Shown piece after piece: positions 17,126 through 26,610 of a DNA stretch of 64,000 nucleotides. The position numbers and the translations under genes were made by a program. The notes under the pieces were generated by a model that saw nothing but the letters and a program-made list of their open reading frames with translations, was not told where the DNA came from and did not search any database. The stretch is from Pyxidicoccus fallax (lineage in GTDB: Bacteria; Myxococcota; Myxococcia; Myxococcales; Myxococcaceae). The DNA is taken from assembly GCF_012933655.1 (NCBI RefSeq), contig NZ_JABBJJ010000003.1, positions 1-64,000 of the forward strand. Direction: 5' to 3'. The number at the start of each line of letters is the position of its first letter. Within the stretch, counting starts at the first letter, position 1.

Positions 17126-18970
17126 ATGGAAAACCCCGGTACTCCTGCTCAAAAAGAATCCCTTGTCAGTCGTCTGCTGTCGTGGCCGCGCGTCCTCTGG
17201 CTATCGCTGGGGGCGGCGGTGCTGGTGTCCCTGCCGCTGTTCACGGTGGGGCTGTTCGGCGACGACTTCATCTACCTGGGCATCGTCGCGGGCCGTGAGG
17301 CGCCGGCGCCGCTGGCCAACAGCACCTTCGACCTCTACCGCTTCATCGCGGGCGACCCGGACATCGCGCGGCCGCTGATGCAGAAGGGCGTCTTCCCGTG
17401 GTGGACGCTGCCGGAGCTGAAGCTCGCCTTCTGGCGGCCGCTGACCAGCGTGACGATGGCGGCGGACTACGCCCTCTTCGGGGAGAACACGACGGCGTAC
17501 CACGTCCACTCGCTCCTCTGGTACCTGGGGCTGGTAGGGGTGTTCGCGCTGCTGATGCGGCGCACGCTGGCCGGAGCGGTGGGAGCGCTGGCGCTGCTGC
17601 TGTTCGCCATCGACGACTCGCACGCCGTGCCGCTGGGCTGGTGGTGCAACCGCAACGCGATGGTGTCCACGCTGCCGGCGCTGGTGGGGCTGTGGCTCCA
17701 CATGGAGTGGCGCGAGCACGGCCGGAAGTGGGCCGCGCCCCTGTCGCTGGTGGCGCTGGCGGTGGGCCTGACGGGCGGCGAGACGGCGCTGGGCGTCTTC
17801 GCCTACGTGCTCGCGTATGAGGTGCTGGGCGCGAAGGGACCGTGGCGCCAGCGGCTCCTGGGCGTGGCGCCCGCGGCGGTGCTCGCGCTCGTCTACCTCG
17901 CCATCTACAAGAAGCTTGGCTACGGCTCCTTCGGCTCGGACCTGTACGTGGACCCGGTGGCGCAGCCGCTGGCCTGGCTGAAGGTGGCCGCGGTCCGCAT
18001 CCCCGCCATGCTCTGGGGCCTGCTCTTGAGCATCCCCTCGGACCTGACGCTCATGCTGGCGGACGCGGAAGCCATCACCGTCCTCGTCGGTGTCGGTGCG
18101 CTCGCGCTGGTGGGCGGAATGCTCCGCGCGGTGTGGCCGCACCTGTCGGAGGACGAGCGCCGGCACTCGCGGTGGATGCTGGCCGGCGCGCTCCTGGCGC
18201 TGGTGCCGGTGTCCGGCACCATCCAGGGAGACCGTCTGCTGCTGGTGCCCAGCCTGGGTGGCGCCGCCGTCATCGCGATGGTGCTGACGCACGTGTGGCG
18301 CAACCGCGCGCGCTCCAAGGGCTGGCGCGTGCTGGCCGGAGCCGCGGCCGTGCTGGCGGTGACGCACGTCCTGCTGGCGCCGCTGTCCTGGTACAGCACC
18401 TCGAGCACCATGGGCGGCATCAGCCGGGGCATGGCCCGCGTCCACCAGCTCCTGGAGAAGGAGCTGGATGTGGCCACCCTGCCCAACCAGCGCGTGGCGG
18501 TGCTCACCCTGCCCAGCCCGAACCTGTCCCTCTACGCGTCCATCGCCTGGTGGGCGAAGGGCAACACGCTGCCCCGCTCGTGGTGGACGCTGTCCTATGC
18601 CTACGACATCCATCGCGCCACCCGCACCGGCTCCAACACGCTGGAGGTGGAGCTGACGGAGTTGCGCTTCTTCGACACCCTCTACGAGCGCGTCCACCGC
18701 GGCGCCGCCTTCATGCTGAAGCAGGGCGACGAGGTGAAGCTCGACGGCCTCACGGTGAAGGTGGTGGAGGCGGACGCCCGCGGCATCAAGCGCCTGTCCT
18801 ACACCTTCGACGTGCCCCTGGAGGACCCGTCGCTGGTGCTGATGCACTGGAAGAACCGCAGGCTGGAGCGGCTGGCCATCCCCGCGCTGAACGCCACCGC
18901 CGTCCTCGACTACGGCTCCCTCCCGACGGCGCAGGGCCCCGCCGCTTCCGTCTCCTCGGGCCCTCGCTGA
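17126..18970 (+). CDS. Polytopic membrane protein, GT-C glycosyltransferase-like
   Basis: The 614-residue product has an N-terminal transmembrane helix followed at once by GLFGDDFIYL, the acidic loop position where GT-C enzymes carry catalytic Asp residues. About ten further hydrophobic segments follow, to residue about 420, then a soluble C-terminal domain of some 180 residues. This layout matches lipid-linked sugar transferases such as the PMT/ArnT-like group, though I cannot place it in a named family. The start is taken at 17126 (MENPGTPAQKE); earlier in-frame ATGs at 17087-17108 lie in poor context. It begins 48 bp after the AbrB-type gene and may be cotranscribed with it. Confidence 0.7.
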   Translation: MENPGTPAQKESLVSRLLSWPRVLWLSLGAAVLVSLPLFTVGLFGDDFIYLGIVAGREAPAPLANSTFDLYRFIAGDPDIARPLMQKGVFPWWTLPELKLAFWRPLTSVTMAADYALFGENTTAYHVHSLLWYLGLVGVFALLMRRTLAGAVGALALLLFAIDDSHAVPLGWWCNRNAMVSTLPALVGLWLHMEWREHGRKWAAPLSLVALAVGLTGGETALGVFAYVLAYEVLGAKGPWRQRLLGVAPAAVLALVYLAIYKKLGYGSFGSDLYVDPVAQPLAWLKVAAVRIPAMLWGLLLSIPSDLTLMLADAEAITVLVGVGALALVGGMLRAVWPHLSEDERRHSRWMLAGALLALVPVSGTIQGDRLLLVPSLGGAAVIAMVLTHVWRNRARSKGWRVLAGAAAVLAVTHVLLAPLSWYSTSSTMGGISRGMARVHQLLEKELDVATLPNQRVAVLTLPSPNLSLYASIAWWAKGNTLPRSWWTLSYAYDIHRATRTGSNTLEVELTELRFFDTLYERVHRGAAFMLKQGDEVKLDGLTVKVVEADARGIKRLSYTFDVPLEDPSLVLMHWKNRRLERLAIPALNATAVLDYGSLPTAQGPAASVSSGPR

Positions 18971-19059
18971 CGCACCCGGGCAGGCAGGAGGGTGGGAGGT
19001 CCGAGCCGGGGAGGGAGTGTCCGGCGCCGCGCGGCCCGCATCATTATATGTAGGCCGCG

Positions 19060-19923
19060 ATGACCTCCTCGCTCGATGCCCTGCCTGCCCCGGAAGCGAC
19101 CGAGGGCGTGGAAACCCTCGTCTCCCTGCTGCGCGGCCGGCGCACGGTGGTGCTCACCGGCGCCGGGTGCAGCACCGAGTCCGGCATCCCGGACTACCGT
19201 GGCCCGGGCACCCGGGCGCGGGCGCGCAACCCCATCCAGCACCGCGAGTTTCTGACGCGGCCCGAGACGCGGGCGCGCTACTGGGCGCGGAGCCTGCTCG
19301 GCTGGCCGCGCTTCTCCTCGGCGAAGCCCAACGCCGCACACCACGCCCTGGCGGAGCTGGAGCGCAACGGGCACGTGCCGGGGCTCATCACCCAGAACGT
19401 GGACCGGCTGCACCACGCGGCCGGCAGCTCGCGCGTCATCGAGCTGCACGGCGCGCTGGCGCGGGTGCGCTGCCTGGACTGCGGCGCGCACGAGGCCCGG
19501 GCGGAGCTACAGGAGCGACTGCTGGCGCTCAACCCCGGCTTCACGCACCAGGTGCTGGAGCTGCGCCCGGACGGTGACGCGGAGCTGTCCTCGGAGCTGC
19601 TGTCGTCGTTCCAGGTGCCGGTGTGCCTGCGCTGTGGCGGGACGCTGAAGCCGGACGTGGTGTTCTTCGGCGACAACGTGCCGGCGTCCACCGTGGAGGC
19701 CGCCTTCGCGATGGTGGAGGAGGGCGACGCGCTGCTCGTCGTGGGCTCGTCGCTGGCCATCTTCTCCGGCTACCGCTTCCTGGTGCGCGCGTCGGAGCGC
19801 CGCATGCCCATCGCCATCCTCAACATCGGCGAGTGCCGCGGCGTGGAGCTGGCGGACGTGCGCGTGGAGGCGCGCGCCGGGGACGTGCTGCCCCGGCTGG
19901 CGGAGGCGCTGGGCCGCGCGTGA
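19060..19923 (+). CDS. NAD-dependent protein deacylase, sirtuin (class II-like)
   Basis: Sirtuins remove acyl groups from lysines using NAD, giving nicotinamide and O-acyl-ADP-ribose. The 287-residue protein has the NAD motif [15 protein letters not shown] at 34-48, the ribose motif T111-Q-N-V-D115, and the catalytic H130 in ELHG. Zinc-site pairs are C138/C141 and C189/C192, with the family motif [10 protein letters not shown] after the second pair. An AT-rich TTATAT lies 12-17 nt before the ATG at 19060, so the transcript could have a very short leader. It converges with the radical SAM gene. Confidence 0.93.
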   Translation: MTSSLDALPAPEATEGVETLVSLLRGRRTVVLTGAGCSTESGIPDYRGPGTRARARNPIQHREFLTRPETRARYWARSLLGWPRFSSAKPNAAHHALAELERNGHVPGLITQNVDRLHHAAGSSRVIELHGALARVRCLDCGAHEARAELQERLLALNPGFTHQVLELRPDGDAELSSELLSSFQVPVCLRCGGTLKPDVVFFGDNVPASTVEAAFAMVEEGDALLVVGSSLAIFSGYRFLVRASERRMPIAILNIGECRGVELADVRVEARAGDVLPRLAEALGRA

Positions 19924-19935
19924 CGCAGGGCCGGC

Positions 19936-21945
19936 CTACCGCCGCCGGGCGTCCGCCTCCAGCTCCTCGCGGATGCGGTGCAGCGCCTCCGCGAGCGGGT
20001 TGTCCGGCAGCACGCGAATCCAGGCGTCGGTACCCAGCAGCTTCTCCAGGTCGACGAAGGCCTTCAGCACGCGCCCCGGCTCCACGGTATTGATCGCGAC
20101 TTCGAATGATGGTCCCCACTCGGTCGTCTCGAGCCGGTCGTCGGACTTCAGGTACGGGCGCAGGTGCGGGACGACCTCGGGCGGTTGAAAGCCCGTCTTC
20201 GAAAAGCTGCCCGCCACGACGACGCGCTGGCTGGTGAGCACCAGCGCGCTCCCCGCATGTCGGTAGGCGAGGTAGCCCAGCCGTGGCCCGAAGTGGCCCG
20301 CCTCGAAGAGAACATGCTTGCCGGCGACGGTGACCTCGCCGCGCAGGTCCCTGGCGTAGCGGGTCGCGTACTCGGGCAGGGGGAAGCGAGCCCAAAGGCG
20401 CGGTCGCTCCGCCGAGGGCTTGCGGAACGCGAGGAGCCGTTCGAGCCGCTCGTCGTCCTGCGTCCGCACCACCTCCGCGGCGAGGTCGGCGCCATGCTCC
20501 CGGGCGAGGGTCTTCAGCTGCTCCGCGCAGCGGAAGTAGATGAGCCCGTATAGCTGGTTTCCATGACGGACGAAGCTCGCGCTCTCGCGGCGTTTCAGGG
20601 CCTCTTCCAGCGCGCCTGGCGAGGCTCCCTCCTTCGCGCGGAATCCGAACGCGAGCTGGAGCTGGTGGTTCGAGAAGACCTCGGAGTGGACCTCCCATCC
20701 CTTCTGCTTCCACAGCAACTTCCGCAGCGAGGGAAAGTCGTCCCCCAGCGTCGTCTGGGTGTGGAGCAGCACCATGCGGCCAACGGACTCAATTGCCTCC
20801 GGCGCCCACTCCCCCTCGCGCGCCGGGATGCCCTCCGCGGCCAGCAGCTCCTTCCAGCGCTCGGGGTAGGCCGCGCCGGGCTTCCAGTCGGGGAGCAGCG
20901 CCTCGACATAGGCAGTGGCCTCCTCGGAGGTCTCGAAGCGGCCCACCATCACGCAGTCGCCGCTGTTGTTCCCGGAGAACCCGCGCCAGACGCGCACGCC
21001 GTCGGAGAGTGTCTCTGTCTTCTGTGTGACCGCCCGCGCACAGCCTTGCAGGGGCGAGGGCGCCGACAGCACCTCGCGCCGTCCCGTCCACGCCGCGAGC
21101 ACGTCCTCCGCGGAGGTAATGGGGAGGCCCGAGCCCTGGAAGGAGCACGCCTTCAGCCGCTTGTCGGAGGTGAGGGTGACGAAGTCCAGGCCCGCGCCAC
21201 AGTCGCCGCCGAAGAGCCGGGGGACCTCCGTCAGCGTATCGCCGAAGCACACCGACAGCCGCGTGCGCAGGGGGCTGCCGGCGAGCACCTCCGTGAGCCG
21301 TGCCTCGTTCGTCGTGTCCAGCCGGAGCTTCGGGTCATTGCCCACGTAGCGCAGCACGGCGGCGTCCCGGCAGCCGAGCTGGTGGAGCCTCTGGAGTTGC
21401 GCCGGCAGCAGCGGCACCCGCTCCGGCGTGGCGAGGATGTTCACCCCGAAGGTCTGCCCCGCGCGGGCGAGGCGCTCCACGCACGCCTCCCAGTCGTTGT
21501 CGTCGTACAGCGACACGCGGACCTCACCGAGGTGCGGTGCCAGCCGCGCCAGCCGCTCCTCCGTCAGGAGCGTCCCGTTGGTGGTGAAGTGCACGGCGAG
21601 CGGCGTCTCTGTGGCGAGCCGCTGCACCAGCGTGTCGAAGCCGCGGAAGGCGAGCGGCTCACCGCCACCGAAGGCGACTTCGAGCGAGCCCGCGCGGGCC
21701 AGCCCCGCCAGCACGTCGAAGGCCGAGTCCACCGTCCACTCGCTCCGCGCCTCCCTGTCCCGTGAGCAGAAGGTGCAGGCGAGGTTGCAGGCGTTGGTGA
21801 TGCCGAACAGCACCAGCCGAGGGGCCCTGCGTCGCAGGTGTCGCGTGTGGGGCCCGTCGATGCGGAGGTTCGTGCCCGTTCTCCGGTGGAACCAGAGGAG
21901 GGCGCCATCGAGCGCGTGGGGACGCCAGTCGGAATGCGGCTGCAT
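19936..21945 (-). CDS. Radical SAM protein with SPASM-like cysteines and a long unassigned C-terminal region
   Basis: The 669-residue protein binds a [4Fe-4S] cluster through C53-x3-C57-x2-C60 (CNLACTFC). It has the SAM-contacting GGGEP at 93-97 and the usual TIM-barrel spacing to residue about 230. Further cysteines C233, C249, C267 and C302 resemble SPASM/Twitch auxiliary-cluster ligands, which suggests action on a peptide or protein. Residues 320-669 do not match anything I recognise. The gene stands alone between a convergent sirtuin gene and an upstream 108-bp gap, and no precursor-peptide ORF is obvious beside it. The reaction is unknown. Confidence 0.8.
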   Translation of the reverse strand: MQPHSDWRPHALDGALLWFHRRTGTNLRIDGPHTRHLRRRAPRLVLFGITNACNLACTFCSRDREARSEWTVDSAFDVLAGLARAGSLEVAFGGGEPLAFRGFDTLVQRLATETPLAVHFTTNGTLLTEERLARLAPHLGEVRVSLYDDNDWEACVERLARAGQTFGVNILATPERVPLLPAQLQRLHQLGCRDAAVLRYVGNDPKLRLDTTNEARLTEVLAGSPLRTRLSVCFGDTLTEVPRLFGGDCGAGLDFVTLTSDKRLKACSFQGSGLPITSAEDVLAAWTGRREVLSAPSPLQGCARAVTQKTETLSDGVRVWRGFSGNNSGDCVMVGRFETSEEATAYVEALLPDWKPGAAYPERWKELLAAEGIPAREGEWAPEAIESVGRMVLLHTQTTLGDDFPSLRKLLWKQKGWEVHSEVFSNHQLQLAFGFRAKEGASPGALEEALKRRESASFVRHGNQLYGLIYFRCAEQLKTLAREHGADLAAEVVRTQDDERLERLLAFRKPSAERPRLWARFPLPEYATRYARDLRGEVTVAGKHVLFEAGHFGPRLGYLAYRHAGSALVLTSQRVVVAGSFSKTGFQPPEVVPHLRPYLKSDDRLETTEWGPSFEVAINTVEPGRVLKAFVDLEKLLGTDAWIRVLPDNPLAEALHRIREELEADARRR

Positions 21946-22053
21946 GTGGAACCTCGCGGGGCGGTGGAGCCCCCTTACGCGCGGCCCTTCACGGGCCTGA
22001 CAGGGGATGCTCCACCATGAAGCCTGTTCCCGCCAGGGGCCGCTCCCTCGGCT

Positions 22054-23439
22054 TCAGAACCGCAGCCGGTAGTGCAGCGCCTTCGGCCGGGTCAGCGAGT
22101 CGAAGCCGAGCGCGCTCAGCGTCACGCCCCGCCCGGAGTCCTTCACGCCGCTCCACGGCAGCGCCGGGTCCAGCGAGTCGCAGCGGTTCATGTAGACGGT
22201 GCCGGCCTCCAGCTGCCGCGCCAGCCGGTCCGCGCGGTCTCGGTCGGACGTCCAGACGCTGGCGGTGAGGCCCAGGCTGGACGCGTTCATCAGGGCCAGG
22301 GCCTCCTCGTCCGAGCGGACCGGGGCGATGGGCAGCAGCGGCCCGAAGGACTCCTCACGCATCACCCGCGCGTCGGCGCTCACGTCCTTGAGCAGCGTCG
22401 GCTCGAAGAAGCGGCCCTTGCCGTTGACCTGCGTGGCGCGGCCGCCGTGGACGAGCTTCGCGCCCCGGCCGGTGGCGTCGCGGACGAAGGTCTCCAGCTC
22501 GGCCGGGTGCCACGGCTGGGCGATGGGGCCGAGCGTCGTCTTGTCGGACTCCGGGTCCCCCAGGACGTACGCGCGCACGAGCGGCTCCACGGCGTCCACG
22601 AAGCGCTGATACAGCGACTGGTGCACGTATACGCGCTCCACCGCGCAGCAGCTCTGGCCCGCGTTGTACATGGCGCCGTCGACGATGTTCTCCACCGTCT
22701 TGTCGAAGTCGCAGTCGGGCGCGACGTACGCCGGGTCGTTGCCGCCCAGCTCCAGGCCGATGTGGAGGAAGCGGTCCTTCGCGGCCGCCTGCATCTTGTG
22801 CCCGCCGAGCACGGAGCCGGTGAAGAGCACGTGGTCGATGCGCGCGTCGCCGACGAGCTTCTCCGTCGCGGCGTAGTCCAGGAAGATGGCCTGCACGGTA
22901 CCCGGGGGCGCGCCGGCCTCGGCGAAGGCGCGGGCGAAGTGCTCGCCGCACAGCGGGGTGCGCGGGGAGTGCTTCACGATGACGGCGTTGCCCGCGAGCA
23001 CGGCCGGGGCCACGGCATTCACCGCGGTGAGCAGCGGGTAGTTCCACGCCGGCAGGTCCAGCACCACGCCGAGCGGCTCCTTGGCGATGCGGCGCTCGAA
23101 GCCCTCCTTGGGCGGCAGGACGATGTCCGCGAGCGACTCGGCGGCGATGGAGGCCATGTGGCGCAGGCGTCCGGCCATGCCGCCCACCTCACCGCGGGCC
23201 TGGGACAGCGGCTTGCCCATCTGCCGGGTGATGTCGCGGGCGATGGCGTCGGTGTTCTTCTCCATCGCCTCGCAGGCGCGCAGCACCAGCTTCACGCGCT
23301 CGTCCACGCTCATCGCGCGGAGCGCCCGTGTGGCGCCCCGGGCCTTCTCCAGCACGGCGTCCAGCTGCGCGGGCGTGGTGGGCTCGACGGAGGCGGCGAC
23401 GTCGCCAGTGTACGGGTTGTCGACGATGTGTGTGCTCAT
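22054..23439 (-). CDS. NAD(P)-dependent aldehyde dehydrogenase
   Basis: The 461-residue enzyme oxidises an aldehyde to the acid. From the ATG at 23439, the catalytic Cys264 sits in NAGQSCCAVERVYV (GQxC pattern) and the general base Glu230 in GLELGGNDPAYV. The cofactor-binding FTGS motif is near residue 206. The protein is slightly shorter than the usual 475-500 residues and resembles succinate-semialdehyde and betaine-aldehyde type dehydrogenases, so the substrate is not assigned. The start was moved from 23523 because the upstream extension overlaps the divergent promoter region and has no family similarity. Confidence 0.88.
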   Translation of the reverse strand: MSTHIVDNPYTGDVAASVEPTTPAQLDAVLEKARGATRALRAMSVDERVKLVLRACEAMEKNTDAIARDITRQMGKPLSQARGEVGGMAGRLRHMASIAAESLADIVLPPKEGFERRIAKEPLGVVLDLPAWNYPLLTAVNAVAPAVLAGNAVIVKHSPRTPLCGEHFARAFAEAGAPPGTVQAIFLDYAATEKLVGDARIDHVLFTGSVLGGHKMQAAAKDRFLHIGLELGGNDPAYVAPDCDFDKTVENIVDGAMYNAGQSCCAVERVYVHQSLYQRFVDAVEPLVRAYVLGDPESDKTTLGPIAQPWHPAELETFVRDATGRGAKLVHGGRATQVNGKGRFFEPTLLKDVSADARVMREESFGPLLPIAPVRSDEEALALMNASSLGLTASVWTSDRDRADRLARQLEAGTVYMNRCDSLDPALPWSGVKDSGRGVTLSALGFDSLTRPKALHYRLRF

Positions 23440-23593
23440 GGGAGTCAGGAAAGCCGACCGGGAGGGCCCCGTCAGGACAGTGGGCCGTGGAAGAGCGCGC
23501 TTTACGACAGAGGAACCGGACAACTGTTATCGGCCCATCGCCCGCGAGCCCGGGCATGATGGCCCCGGCCGCCGGGCCGCCTGGAGGGCAGGC

Positions 23594-25375
23594 ATGCATC
23601 TGGTTTCGAAGGTCGATGGGTTGGACTACGTCGTGGTGCTGGACGGGCTGGGCCTGACGTCGTGGTGTCTGCCCGACGAGGTGGTGTCGGACCAGGACGT
23701 CCACGCGTCGAGCGAGGGCCTGTTGTCCACCGATGGAGCCGGCAGGCTCGTGCTCGCCTGGGACGACGGGTACAGCCGGAGCCACCTCGTCCGGGTGGAC
23801 ACGCTGGAGCGAGAGGAGCGCTACCCCCGCTTCGAGCTCAAGTACGCCTTCCTGGATGCCGCGGGCGAGGCGCTGTTCCTCCTGACGAATCTCCAGGGAG
23901 CGGTCGAGGTGGCCCGCTGCACGCGGAGCGGCACGGAGGAGGCTCGCAAGCCCCTGCCGTTTCCAGACAAGCCCCAGGTGACGCTATCGACGGGGTGGTT
24001 CACGCCTCGCTGGACACGTCCCCGCTACGCGGCCCGGGCAGGGCGGCTGGCGGTCGTCGATACGCAGGGGCGCGCGCTGGCGGTGGACCTGCGTGACTTC
24101 GACGCGCCGAAGGTGGTGGCGTCGGCGCTCCTGGAGGTGCCTCCCACGTGGGACGTCCAGGTCATCCCCTTCGATGACGCGCTGGGCGTCATCGCCCACG
24201 ATGTTCCACGCGGGACGGCCATGGTGTGGGTGGTGTCGGGCGGGGACGTGCTCGTGAAGAAGGAGCTCGCGGCGCTCACGATGCCCACCTTCGCCACGAA
24301 GGACGCAGTGCTCACGCAGGTGTCGGACGGGGTGCTGGAGCGGGTGCCACTCCGGGGCGGCGCGGCGCGGACGCTGCGGCTGCCCGAGGTGGGGCGGGAG
24401 ACGAAGCTGGACCCGCGGGGCGGGGGCAGGCCCATCGCGGGCGGTGACGTCACCGCGTTCCTGCCCTGGCATGGCGAGAGCCTCTTCGTCTTCGACGAAG
24501 AGACGGGAGAGCCCACCGAGGTGTCGCGCCTGCTGCCAGAGGATGCGCGCGAGCTGCGGCAGTTCATCCTCCAGCGGGTGCGGGTGGCGAACGAGGCGGC
24601 CCGCTCCACGGGCACGCGCTACGAGCTTCACCGGCTGAGCATTTCCCGGAAGCGGAAGAACTACCAGGTGGAGGTCTCCGCGCATGGCGGGGACGGGAGC
24701 TTCTGGGCGCACGCGGTGATGAGTGCGCTGCACGGCCTGCAAGCGGAGCTGTCCGGCCGCGCCTTCGGAGAGTTGCGGCTCGCGATACTGGGCCAGCGGG
24801 GGATTCCGGTGGGGCGCGTGCCCGTCATCGACGTGGACGAGGTGGCGGCCATGCTCGCGCGGGTGGACCAGTACGGGCTGCGCTTCTCCAGCCTGGTGTC
24901 CACCATCGATGCGTTCTACGCGCGCTCGATGCCGGTGATGAAGTGGGATGCCAGCAACCGGCCGCCAGTCACGGACGCCGCGGGACTGGTGCTGCTCCAG
25001 GCCTTCTTCGCGTGGCTCACCTCGGAGGCGCCGGTGAAGCTGGCACCCGGGGTGGAGCGGTGGCGCAGGTCCCCCGAGTCCGTGGCGTCGCTGGCCGCCC
25101 GGGTTCCCCACCTCCAGGCTTCGCACGCGGCGGTGGAGTTCCGGCTGCTCGTCGCGCTCGCCCAGCTGGCCTCGGTGCATTTTGGCGCCGAGGCGGGACC
25201 GCTCCTCCTGGCGCTCGCACAGGACGCGCATCAGGCCCACCTCCAGTTCGCGAGGTCCGCGGTGGTGAACGATGTCCTGAGGTGGTGGGCCCGTAGGCAC
25301 GAGAAGGCGGCGAGGTCGCTCGTGGAGAGGACCACCGACCCGGAGCTGAGACGCGCCTTGGGCGCGGCGTCGTGA
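23594..25375 (+). CDS. Hypothetical protein, beta-propeller-like N-terminal half
   Basis: The 593-residue protein has no recognised family. Residues about 1-330 contain a series of strand-rich segments each ending in short polar turns (for example LVLAWDDGYSRSHLVRVD and LAVVDTQGRALAVDLRD), as in beta-propellers. Residues 330-593 are mostly helical, with FWAHAVMSALHGLQAEL and a repeat-like C-terminus. No signal peptide is seen. GGAGGG lies 5 nt before the ATG at 23594 and supports that start over the long upstream extension. It is divergent from the aldehyde dehydrogenase gene, 154 bp away. Confidence 0.7.
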   Translation: MHLVSKVDGLDYVVVLDGLGLTSWCLPDEVVSDQDVHASSEGLLSTDGAGRLVLAWDDGYSRSHLVRVDTLEREERYPRFELKYAFLDAAGEALFLLTNLQGAVEVARCTRSGTEEARKPLPFPDKPQVTLSTGWFTPRWTRPRYAARAGRLAVVDTQGRALAVDLRDFDAPKVVASALLEVPPTWDVQVIPFDDALGVIAHDVPRGTAMVWVVSGGDVLVKKELAALTMPTFATKDAVLTQVSDGVLERVPLRGGAARTLRLPEVGRETKLDPRGGGRPIAGGDVTAFLPWHGESLFVFDEETGEPTEVSRLLPEDARELRQFILQRVRVANEAARSTGTRYELHRLSISRKRKNYQVEVSAHGGDGSFWAHAVMSALHGLQAELSGRAFGELRLAILGQRGIPVGRVPVIDVDEVAAMLARVDQYGLRFSSLVSTIDAFYARSMPVMKWDASNRPPVTDAAGLVLLQAFFAWLTSEAPVKLAPGVERWRRSPESVASLAARVPHLQASHAAVEFRLLVALAQLASVHFGAEAGPLLLALAQDAHQAHLQFARSAVVNDVLRWWARRHEKAARSLVERTTDPELRRALGAAS

Positions 25376-25380
25376 AGGGC

Positions 25381-25404
25381 CACGGGCGGGGGTGCCGGCC
25401 CGTG
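25381..25404 (+). other. Hairpin after the hypothetical gene
   Basis: CACGGGC (25381-25387) pairs with GCCCGTG (25398-25404) across a 10-nt loop, just past the stop codon at 25375. No T-run follows, so it is at best a weak or factor-dependent terminator. The rest of the 188-bp gap to the next gene shows nothing I can support. Confidence 0.3.
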
Positions 25405-25563
25405 CGTCGACAGAGGTCGCGGTGCGGTTTGGCTCGTGCGGAGGTCACCGGGCGGGAGGAACGGCTCGCATGGGCCCGGCTGCCCTGATGGGCACCTGAT
25501 AGGGCGCGGCGGCGGAACTCCGTCACCGGCTCTTGGTGCCGCCGGAGGTAGGCTGCGCGCGCC

Positions 25564-26514
25564 ATGCGCTTCCACGACGAGCCGCTCATCGACATCCTCC
25601 GCCACCTCCGGCAAGCGCTCCAGGCGGGCACCGCGCGCATCGAGGTGCCCGACCCGGACCTCGGCCGGGGGCGCTACCCAGGCGAGCGGGTGGGGCCTGG
25701 CGGTGCGCTCGTGCACCGGCCGTTGCGGAGCTGGTGCGACCTGGCCGAGGGGCTCTCCTGCCGGCTCCTCACCCCGCGCGCGGTGGATGCCACGCACGTG
25801 GCGCTTACCTTCGAGCGGCTCGGCGCGGAGGCACCGTGGCACGCGGGAGGGGAGGCCGCGGAGGAAGCCGCTTCACCCCAGGAGCGCTACGGCTCTGGCT
25901 CCGCCTTCGCGAGGGTGCGCAAGCTGGAGGACGCGGGCTTCCTGCTGCCGTGGCTGGAGGCGCTCGGACGGCTGAATCTGCCTCCGGGCGCGAGGGTCCT
26001 GGACCTGGGCGTCAACCGGGGTGACGAGCTGGCCGCCTTCGCATGGGTGGAGGGAATGCCGGACGTCACCTTCGTCGGGGTGGACCACGGCGCCAGCGCG
26101 CTCGCGGAGGCACAGGCCCGCTTCCCGGACGCGCGCCACCGCTTCGTGCTGGCGGACCTCAACGCGCTGCCCTCGGACCTGGGGCGCTTCCACCTGGTGG
26201 TCTCGGTGGGCACGCTGCAGAGCCCCGGCGTGGATGACCACGCGCTCCTGCGTCGGCTGGTGCAGGAGCACCTCGAACCCCAGGCGGCGTTCGTGCTCGG
26301 CTTCCCCAACTCACGCTTTCGTGACGGAGAGGTCGTCTATGGCGCCCGCGTGCGCAACCTGCGCGAGCCGGACCTGTCCCTGCTGGTGAAGGACCTGTCC
26401 TTCTACCGCCGCTACCTGCACCAGCACGGCTTTCGCACGTTCCTGGGCGGCAAGTACGACCTGCTGCTGACAGCGGTGCGGGGTGGAGGCGCGATGGACG
26501 CCTCCACGCCATGA
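25564..26514 (+). CDS. SAM-dependent methyltransferase, class I
   Basis: In this 316-residue protein, motif I is VLDLGVNRGD at 145-154 and the acidic residue contacting the SAM ribose is D174 in FVGVDHG. A VLADLN motif II-like stretch and a VVSVGTLQS motif follow. Residues 1-130 form an extra N-terminal region without a recognised fold. The acceptor substrate is unknown. The gene is isolated: 188 bp separate it from the hypothetical gene upstream, and it converges with the cys operon. Confidence 0.8.
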   Translation: MRFHDEPLIDILRHLRQALQAGTARIEVPDPDLGRGRYPGERVGPGGALVHRPLRSWCDLAEGLSCRLLTPRAVDATHVALTFERLGAEAPWHAGGEAAEEAASPQERYGSGSAFARVRKLEDAGFLLPWLEALGRLNLPPGARVLDLGVNRGDELAAFAWVEGMPDVTFVGVDHGASALAEAQARFPDARHRFVLADLNALPSDLGRFHLVVSVGTLQSPGVDDHALLRRLVQEHLEPQAAFVLGFPNSRFRDGEVVYGARVRNLREPDLSLLVKDLSFYRRYLHQHGFRTFLGGKYDLLLTAVRGGGAMDASTP

Positions 26515-26517
26515 CAA

Positions 26518-26539
26518 GGGAAGCAACGCGCTGCTTCCC
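26518..26539 (+). terminator. Hairpin between the methyltransferase gene and cysI
   Basis: GGGAAGCA (26518-26525) pairs with TGCTTCCC (26532-26539) around a 6-nt loop, 3 bp after the methyltransferase stop codon. No U-tract follows on either strand beyond TTGTC on the minus side, so it is a weak candidate terminator for two convergent transcripts. Confidence 0.4.
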
Positions 26540-26610
26540 CTGTCACGTCCGCTCGGGCGAGGGCTGAGTCATTCCGTATCCGGTAGCACCCAGCTCCAGT
26601 GCTTTGTCAC

